64,000 nucleotides of DNA from an uncultured Clostridium sp. (GTDB taxonomy: Bacteria > Bacillota > Clostridia > TANB77 > CAG-508), in the NCBI GenBank assembly GCA_902462295.1, contig CABQAZ010000006.1, positions 11,395 to 75,394 of the forward strand, written 5' to 3'. Positions 58,293-64,000 of this stretch are shown piece after piece. Under the pieces are notes generated by a model, which was not told where the DNA came from, did no database searches, and was given only the letters and a program-made list of their open reading frames with translations. The position numbers and the translations under genes are program-made. Within the stretch, counting starts at the first letter, position 1; each line of letters starts with the position of its first letter.

Positions 58293-58838
58293 ATGAGTAA
58301 TAAAAAGGAAATTTTAAGATTTCAAATATTTAGTATTATATTTGTTTCCATTGTAGGAACTTTATTGCATTTTACATATGAATGGTTAGATAAAAATAAA
58401 ATAATAGGAATTTTTTCAGCTGTTAATGAAAGTACATGGGAACATCTAAAATTATTATTTTATCCTATGTTATGTATTACAATTATAGGTGTCTTTTTAA
58501 TTGGAAAAAAAGTTCCTAATATTTTATGTGCAAAAACAATAGGAATTGTAACATCAATTATATTTGTAATAGTATTTTTTTATACTTATACTGGTGTAAT
58601 AGGTAGAAATTTTTCTGTTTTAGATATAGGAAGTTTCTTTGTAGCAGTTATTATAGGAGAATATATTGCTTATAAAATAATGACTTATGATAATTTAAAA
58701 ATCAAATGTAATAAAAATTTATCAATTATTATTTTAATTTTATTATTATGTACATTTGTTCTATTTACTTATTATACTCCACATATAGGCTTATTTAGAG
58801 ATCCAATTACAAATAATTATGGAATTAATAATATATAA
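58293..58838 (+). CDS. DUF6512-like polytopic membrane protein
   Basis: The 181-aa protein has about six membrane helices and the conserved FSAVNESTWEHLKLLFYPML near residue 42 and the late YTPHIGLFRDP. This pattern is common in uncharacterised clostridial membrane proteins (DUF6512). AGGAGG precedes the ATG. The function is unknown. Confidence 0.7.
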   Translation: MSNKKEILRFQIFSIIFVSIVGTLLHFTYEWLDKNKIIGIFSAVNESTWEHLKLLFYPMLCITIIGVFLIGKKVPNILCAKTIGIVTSIIFVIVFFYTYTGVIGRNFSVLDIGSFFVAVIIGEYIAYKIMTYDNLKIKCNKNLSIIILILLLCTFVLFTYYTPHIGLFRDPITNNYGINNI

Positions 58839-58924
58839 AAATTTCAAGTAAAATTTTCCTTATTCAATAATTTTTAAATGTTTATGAGGTAAAATATAAA
58901 CAATAAATTAGGGAGGGAAAAGTT

Positions 58925-59581
58925 ATGAAAAGAAATTTAAAAAATATTGTAATGATTTTAATAATAATAGCTGTAGGCGTATGCAGTTATTTTACAATGA
59001 AAAATACGCAAACAACAAATAATAATGGTGGTGCAAATCAACAAAACAGTCAAACGATACCGCAGATGCCATCACAAGATTCAAATAGTTCAGAAAACTT
59101 AAATAGTAATGGAGATATGGGAGAACCACCAGCAAAGCTAGATGGAGAAAACAGCAGTAGTAGCACTAATATGCAAGGACTAAAGGAAATGCCTAATATG
59201 AATCAACAAAATAGTAATGGTGGAATTAAAACTATACACTATGTTATGTTTGGGATAGAGGGACTTGTCATTTCGTTAATGATTATTTATTTGGCAATGT
59301 CTAGATTTAATAAATATACATTAAAAGAAACATTGAATGAAGTAAATACAACAATTATATTTATACTTTTAGTAATAATTGTAACAGTAATATTAACAGT
59401 AGCACAAGTATGTATAACCCAAAAATTATTGGATAGTAATTCTAGTATAACTTTAACTGGTGATTCTTATATTACTTCATTAGATGATAGTGATTCAAGT
59501 TATAGTAATATAAATTTCATCAGTTTATTACAAAATTTAAGAAATTCTAACTTGTTTTATGGCACATTTCCACTCTCATGA
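58925..59581 (+). pseudogene. Carbohydrate-binding-domain membrane protein truncated by a MITE-like repeat
   Basis: The 218-aa frame starts with a membrane anchor, a Gln/Asn/Ser/Pro-rich linker, a pair of further helices (~95-160) and the beginning of a repetitive beta domain (SITLTGDSYITSLDDSDSSYSNINF). Intact relatives continue after SNINF for hundreds of residues. Here the last ~20 codons (SLLQNLRNSNLFYGTF) are read from the MITE-like repeat beginning near 59521, so the gene is cut short. Nothing of its 3' part remains beyond the repeat. Confidence 0.8.
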
Positions 59582-59670
59582 ACTCTTTCCATAAACCATC
59601 GTAGAATTTCTAAAATTTTTCCATGCGCATTTGTAATTTCATTCAAAGCTTATATTCGGGTCTTTCTTGT
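59521..59670 (-). repeat. MITE-like repeat, copy C
   Basis: About 150 bp match the reverse complement of copy B (CAGTTTATTA..., TTTAAGAAATTCTAA, TTTCCACT, CATTCAAAGCTTATATT). More diverged than copy A; the left terminal repeat is missing. Confidence 0.82.
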
Positions 59671-59730
59671 AAAAAATCAATTAAAACAATCATCTTGTGC
59701 CCCAAATGCATTTAAGTTCTTAATTAAATA

Positions 59731-59795
59731 TTGACAAATTAACAGTAATGATGTAGAATAATTATGTTACTTATTGACAAGTTAATATATTATAG
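59731..59795 (+). promoter_or_regulatory. Promoter region of the Clp-FtsH chimera gene
   Basis: TTGACA (59731-59736), 17 bp, TAGAAT (59754-59759). ATTGACAARTTAA occurs twice (59730-59742 and 59774-59786), a possible operator pair. AGGAGG follows. Confidence 0.75.
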
Positions 59796-59807
59796 GAGGT
59801 AATAGTT

Positions 59808-61739
59808 ATGCTGTATGGTGCTGATGTAACACAATTGCTTATATCATTAAAAGAAGTTTCGGAAAGAATCGGATATGTTTCTGAATTGATTACGTTTTGT
59901 TCATTTGCATTGAATGAGAAAAGTCCATTATATCAAAGATTTATTCAAAAAGGAATTAACAAAGAAAAAATCGAAAAAAAGATAACAGAATTGTATATGA
60001 ATCACGAAGAACGTGAAGATGAATACAATATGGAATATCGGAGAATTTATGAAACAAAGGAAAGTCCAAATGATGGCTTAATTTTTAAGCGGATGACCCT
60101 TACGGGTGATGAGGATGGAGCCGAAATTTCATATATAGTAACAAAGATTCTGGGTGAAATCATTGAGAGAGCGATGATTATTACAAAAGAGCATAATAGA
60201 GATGTGGTAAATATGTTTTTCATGTTAGTTGCTTTTAATGAATATATTCCAGATATTTGTGATGAACTTATCGAATCTGTGGAAGAAGAAGTTGAGGATG
60301 AAGATACAGATGTAAAGTTAGGTGAAAAGACATCTAAAAATGATTTTGTTATTCCAAAAAATTTAGATTCTTTTTTAACTGTACTTAATGATAAGTATTC
60401 ATCTGATGAAGAAAGTTGCAAAATTCTTGGAAGAGCAGAAGAAACAGAGATGTTAATAAAAGTTTTATCAAAGGCAACTAAAAGAAATGCAATTTTAGTA
60501 GGATATCCAGGTGTTGGAAAATCAGCGATTGTGGAAAAATTTGTTTGGAATATTGTTAAAGGAAATTGTCCAGATAGATTTAAGAAAATCAAAGTTTTGT
60601 CACTTGATGTTACAGCTATTATTGCAGATACTAAGTATCGTGGAACTGCAGAATTACGTTTTAAGGAATTAATTCAATTTTTAGAACAAAATCCTGAATA
60701 CATTTTATTTATTGATGAAGTTCATACTATTCTTGGAGCAGGAGCTTGTAAAGATGGAGAATTGGACTTAGCAAATGCATTAAAACCTATTCTGGCAAGT
60801 GGAAACACACGAGTGATTGGTGCAACAACTTTTGATGAATATGAAAGATATTTTTCTAAAGATAGTGCTTTGAAGAGACGGTTTGAGAAAATTATTGTCC
60901 GCGAGCCTAAAACAGATGAATTGTATGATATGATTAAAAATCAAATACTAAGTTTGGAAAAGTTCCATAATACAAAGATTTCAAAAGAACTGGTTGATTT
61001 TGCAATTCTGAATGCATCTTGTTTTAATTATGAAACAAAAAATCCAGACAGAACACTTGATTTACTGGACAGAACCATGGCAGGAACAGAATTAAAAGGA
61101 AAGACAGAAGTAAGTAAAGAGGATATTTTGGAAAACTTTACTATTAGAAGAAAACAGTTTGAAAAAATGTCCGAAAAAAGGAAAATGTCAACAGCTTACC
61201 ATGAAGCAGGTCATTATATTGTACAATATTTTGCACCAGAACTTCAGTATTATCATACTTTGGCAGTATCAATTCTTCCAGCAGAAGATTATCTTGGAGT
61301 AAATGTTTTGGAAGAGGATGAATATGTAACACCATCATGTAACAAAGACTTTTACATTCAGAGGATTGCGGGACTCTTGGCAGGCAGGAGAGCAGAGAAG
61401 ATTTACACTAAAGAACTTTCATCTGGAGCAAATTCAGATTTGGAAAAAGCTACAAAAATCGCAAAAGATATGATTACTAGATATGGATTGGATGAAGATT
61501 TTACTGAGGATAGAGTATATCTCAGAGACAGTGAAAATCCGATGTATACAGAAAAGATCATTGAAAGAATTAGTAGCGAAATTGACAAGATTCTTAGTGA
61601 AGCCAAAAGATATGCGGATTATGTTTTAATAGAACATCAAACTGAGCTGGAAATTTTGGTTAAGGAACTGATGGAAAAAGGAATTGTTTCAAAAGTTGAG
61701 TTGGAAAGAATTGTTACCGATAATATTCCAACAAATTAA
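59808..61739 (+). CDS. Chimeric AAA+ protease: Clp-type NBD1 fused to an FtsH-type M41 metalloprotease
   Basis: The 643-aa protein has no membrane segment. Residues ~100-160 look like a Clp N repeat. Residues ~205-445 are a ClpA/ClpC-type first AAA+ domain: GYPGVGKS (232-239), DTKYRGTAELRFKELI, ILFIDEVHTILGAG (299-312), GATTFDEYERYFSKD and ALKRRFEKI. Residues ~455-640 are an M41 peptidase: YHEAGHYIVQYF (HEAGH at 465-469) and SSGANSDLEKATKIAK (third ligand Asp544), MITRYGL. FtsH normally has its own AAA type and two N-terminal helices; here a Clp unfoldase is wired to an FtsH protease. Codon use is less AT-rich than neighbours. Confidence 0.92.
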   Translation: MLYGADVTQLLISLKEVSERIGYVSELITFCSFALNEKSPLYQRFIQKGINKEKIEKKITELYMNHEEREDEYNMEYRRIYETKESPNDGLIFKRMTLTGDEDGAEISYIVTKILGEIIERAMIITKEHNRDVVNMFFMLVAFNEYIPDICDELIESVEEEVEDEDTDVKLGEKTSKNDFVIPKNLDSFLTVLNDKYSSDEESCKILGRAEETEMLIKVLSKATKRNAILVGYPGVGKSAIVEKFVWNIVKGNCPDRFKKIKVLSLDVTAIIADTKYRGTAELRFKELIQFLEQNPEYILFIDEVHTILGAGACKDGELDLANALKPILASGNTRVIGATTFDEYERYFSKDSALKRRFEKIIVREPKTDELYDMIKNQILSLEKFHNTKISKELVDFAILNASCFNYETKNPDRTLDLLDRTMAGTELKGKTEVSKEDILENFTIRRKQFEKMSEKRKMSTAYHEAGHYIVQYFAPELQYYHTLAVSILPAEDYLGVNVLEEDEYVTPSCNKDFYIQRIAGLLAGRRAEKIYTKELSSGANSDLEKATKIAKDMITRYGLDEDFTEDRVYLRDSENPMYTEKIIERISSEIDKILSEAKRYADYVLIEHQTELEILVKELMEKGIVSKVELERIVTDNIPTN

Positions 61740-61780
61740 AGCAAAGAAACTAAAAATTTATAACAAATAATATTATCTCA

Positions 61781-61812
61781 AAAAAAGCACTACACATGTA
61801 GTGCTTTTTTTA
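61781..61812 (+). terminator. Intrinsic terminator
   Basis: AAAAAAGCACTACA pairs exactly with TGTAGTGCTTTTTT. Confidence 0.95.
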
Positions 61813-61999
61813 ACCCAATTTTAACCGTTCTTTAATCAAAAATTAAACAATAAGAATTAGAATAACGATATAGAAGGATAGTTAAAAATTAGAGAATCTT
61901 TTAAAAATTTTCGGAATGGAAATTGCAAAAAGAAAATTAGAAAATAAAGAGTAGAAAAATAATTAAAAATGAAGTATAATACATAAGGAGGTTTTGAAA

Positions 62000-62183
62000 A
62001 TGGCAAAATACATATAAATATAAAAGATAAAGGAATAGGTATATCAAAAAAAGAACAAGAAAATATATTTGACAGGTTTTACAGAGTTGATAAATAAAGA
62101 AATCTGCAGAGATTAAATTAGAAAGTGAGCCAGGAAAAGGGTCTAATTTTATATTAATATTTGAAGAAGCGAATTCTATGTAG
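62000..62183 (+). pseudogene. Histidine kinase remnant
   Basis: An AGGAGG-preceded ATG at 62000 meets a stop after five codons. Overlapping frames then read INIKDKGIGISKKEQENIFD and RFYRVDK, stop, and later EIKLESEPGKGSNFILIFEE. These are two blocks of a HATPase_c domain (G1 region and the last strands), with the middle deleted and the N-terminal kinase gone. It is a decayed sensor kinase. The preceding 190 bp hold nothing I can identify. Confidence 0.75.
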
Positions 62184-62198
62184 AAAAAGGAGTAAAAA

Positions 62199-62840
62199 AT
62201 GAAAGAAACAATCAAAGAGTTTATAGTAAAAAATTTAAAATGGATTATATTATTTATTTGTTTAATTGGATTTTTAGCACTAGCAGAAGATGTATATAAT
62301 AAAGAAATAATGAATGGAGATATAATAGGCTATAAGATAGTATCAACATTTTTGATATCTGATTTTACTACACCAATAGCAAAATTTATTACAAATTTTG
62401 GAGGAACAATAGTTTTGATAGTTTTGACTATTGTTTTAGTTATTTTAATAAAAAATAGAAAAATTGGATTATCAATTTTTACAAATTTAGCTATAATTAC
62501 AATATTGAATCAATTATTAAAAAGAATATTACAAAGACCTCGTCCAACAGAATTTAGAATAATTGAAGAAACCGGATATAGTTTTCCATCAGGGCATTCT
62601 ATGATAAGTATGGCTTTTTATGGTTTTTTAATATATTTAATTTATAAATATGTAAAAAATAAATATGTTAAATGGATTTCTATTATATTATTAAGTATTT
62701 TGATATGTTCTATAGGAGTAAGTAGAATTTTTTTAGGAGTTCATTATACAAGTGATGTTTTAGGTGGATTTCTTATATCAATATCATATTTAATTATATA
62801 TATAAGTGCTGTTAATAAATTTTTAATAGAAAAGAGTTAA
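62199..62840 (+). CDS. PAP2-superfamily membrane phosphatase
   Basis: The 213-aa protein has six membrane helices and the three PAP2 motifs: KRILQRPRP (KxxxxxxRP), SFPSGHSM (PSGH) and SRIFLGVHYTSDVLGG (SRxxxxxHxxxD). It should dephosphorylate a lipid phosphate such as undecaprenyl pyrophosphate or phosphatidylglycerol phosphate on the outer face of the membrane. AAAAAGGAG precedes the ATG. It follows the kinase remnant. Confidence 0.92.
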   Translation: MKETIKEFIVKNLKWIILFICLIGFLALAEDVYNKEIMNGDIIGYKIVSTFLISDFTTPIAKFITNFGGTIVLIVLTIVLVILIKNRKIGLSIFTNLAIITILNQLLKRILQRPRPTEFRIIEETGYSFPSGHSMISMAFYGFLIYLIYKYVKNKYVKWISIILLSILICSIGVSRIFLGVHYTSDVLGGFLISISYLIIYISAVNKFLIEKS

Positions 62841-62934
62841 GAAAACAATAATTATAAAAATTTATAAAAAATAATGCAATTTTAGAAAAAGTATGATAAA
62901 ATCAATAAGAAATATTTTTTAGGAAGTGAAACAA

Positions 62935-63201
62935 ATGAATGAAACAGAATTAAAAAAATTTACTATTAAACTAATTGAAAGTAAAGAAAAAGAAAATGAA
63001 AATTATATAAGATATTCATATTATGAATTAAAAGTTAAAGCCAATTTATCAGAAAAAGAAATTGATGAAGTATTGAAAATAAGTAGAGACTATTTTGAAA
63101 ATAAAGGATATAAAGTATATTTTACAAATGCAGAATTTAAATATCAAAATGCAAATAGAAAAGTTGAAATTAATGAATATATGATAGCTTTTAAAGAATA
63201 A
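62935..63201 (+). CDS. Hypothetical protein, 88 aa
   Basis: AGGAAGTG places the start at 62935 rather than the GTG at 62926. The protein is charged and mixed alpha/beta (YYELKVKANLSEKEIDEVLK, then GYKVYFTNAEFKYQNANRKV). No family is recognised. It is unlinked to its neighbours by spacing. Confidence 0.55.
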   Translation: MNETELKKFTIKLIESKEKENENYIRYSYYELKVKANLSEKEIDEVLKISRDYFENKGYKVYFTNAEFKYQNANRKVEINEYMIAFKE

Positions 63202-63753
63202 TAGGCAAATTTTATGAAAATACTTGATTAAATTGAAGAAACTTCAAAGAAAAATCAAAAGGTTTAAGAAATACTTAAATAAATCTTAATATTTTCTTAC
63301 GTTTAAAAAGGAAGCAATTAGCACACATCACTTTAAAATATAGTAGTTATTTTTATGTTATAAAAATAGGTATATACATTGTAAAGATAATATACTCTAA
63401 ATTAAAAGAAAGGGTTAAACATCATATAAATTGTTTATACGAGATAAAATATGGAATTAAGAGATTTGTACAACGAAAACAAAGAGCTAACAGAAAAAAA
63501 TTTATAAATATATGTATCAAACTCCAGAAAACTTTTCAAATATGATTATGAATAGTAATGGAGAATATTTAACAGGCTTATAGTTTGAGGGTTCAAGAGA
63601 TTATTCTAAGCATATATACTTATTGCAACAGTATTAGATTTTAATACTGATAGTAATTTAAGAAAGGCTTTAGAAAAAGATAAGTACTATTTTGGAGGGA
63701 AAGTAGTAAAAAGAACGGAATCTATTAAATATATATAAAGGAGATTGATAAAA
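63202..63753 (+). pseudogene. Graveyard of short gene remnants
   Basis: No intact gene. At 63451 a frame starts MELRDLYNENKELTEKNL and stops, like the first codons of a Nudix hydrolase. At ~63510-63580 the sequence YMYQTPENFSNMIMNSNGE and YLTGL-stop-FEGSRD resembles the start of a methylated-DNA--cysteine methyltransferase. At ~63632-63738 a third piece (FNTDSNLRKALEKDKYYFGG) cannot be placed. Each is too short to be certain. Confidence 0.55.
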
Positions 63754-64000
63754 ATGTTAAAAAATGCTATAGCATATATCTTGAGAAAAAGGAATAGAAC
63801 AGTCATTATATTTATTATTTTAACAACAATTCTTTCATGTTTATACTCATGTTTAAACATAATGAAATCAACAAACAACTTAGAAAATAATTTGTATAAG
63901 TTATCAAATACATCTTTATCAATTACACAAAACAACAATGAAAATTTTGAAACAAATCAATTTAAAGAAATAGAAAATATAAAAGAGATAAAAGAAACAA
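63754..64000 (+). CDS. ABC transporter permease (FtsX/MacB-like), N-terminal part
   Basis: An AAGGAGA site precedes the ATG. The frame reads a basic N-terminus (AIAYILRKRNRT) followed by a membrane helix (VIIFIILTTILSCLYSCL) and a start of an extracellular domain, the usual opening of FtsX-type permeases of peptide or antibiotic-export systems. It continues past the window edge, so the rest is unseen. Confidence 0.75.
   Translation, partial: MLKNAIAYILRKRNRTVIIFIILTTILSCLYSCLNIMKSTNNLENNLYKLSNTSLSITQNNNENFETNQFKEIENIKEIKET

Noticed and set aside
61813..61999. Possible small gene between the Clp-FtsH terminator and the kinase remnant
   Set aside because: No ORF with a ribosome site; nothing identifiable in the stretch.

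Overview
The window looks like a chromosomal segment of a low-GC, endospore-forming Clostridia-type Firmicute, probably an uncultured gut lineage. I cannot name a species. The evidence is the strong AT bias, GGAGG ribosome sites, TTGACA-N17-TATAAT promoters, HrcA/CIRCE elements, and sporulation genes (sigK with a pro-sequence, spoVFB, a cwlD-like amidase, a Spo0A effector domain). No rRNA, tRNA or CRISPR array was seen.

Layout. (1) 1-11.8 kb: after an MscS-like tail and a DUF3592 protein, sigK is split. Its N-terminal half (1177-1554) and C-terminal half (11406-11792) are separated by a 9.9-kb skin-like element. The element carries a copper operon (csoR, a decayed HMA/SafE gene, copZ, copA, DUF2318), a decayed cysteine desulfurase, a padR/SEDS pair, two copies of a MITE-like repeat, and a large serine recombinase ending beside the right junction. 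(2) 12-17.9 kb: acyl-CoA synthetase, CIRCE-clpB, a secreted nuclease. (3) 18-27.1 kb: a second split gene. An M14 zinc peptidase on the minus strand is cut into an N-terminal part (up to 27120) and a C-terminal part (17975-18574) by an 8.24-kb element. That element holds a DUF4143 ATPase, a dead IS, a helicase with tandem C-terminal repeats, and a TnpX/TndX-like serine recombinase. Joining the halves at a shared GA dinucleotide gives a complete 301-aa peptidase. (4) 27-33 kb: VanY-like peptidase, a YiiX-like protein, a VanR/VanS-like pair decorated with a 26-bp repeat, a frameshifted cwlD, a TVP38 protein. (5) 33-41 kb: tyrS, a candidate leader peptide/attenuator and two tandem mgtE genes, a P-loop kinase, GNAT, CIRCE-htpG. 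(6) 41-51 kb: a MerR regulator fused to a VirD4-type coupling ATPase, an ABC importer split over two loci, a compact MetRS-like gene, and a radical-SAM/SPASM gene with a 35-aa peptide. (7) 51-64 kb: hisS, hemolysin III, a Spo0A effector-domain protein, spoVFB, xerC-like recombinase, a MATE-cytidylate kinase fusion, a MITE-truncated gene, a Clp-type AAA+ domain fused to an FtsH-type M41 protease, gene remnants, PAP2, and the start of an ABC permease.

How it fits together. Two different large-serine-recombinase elements sit 7 kb apart, each inside a gene expected to act late in sporulation. Both junction pairs share a W-GA-Y core. sigK, the M14 peptidase and spoVFB each have a candidate mother-cell (sigma-K type) promoter. 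The simplest reading is a sporulation programme that depends on excision of at least two intervening elements, the first of which carries copper resistance in vegetative cells. Excision itself is inferred, not observed.
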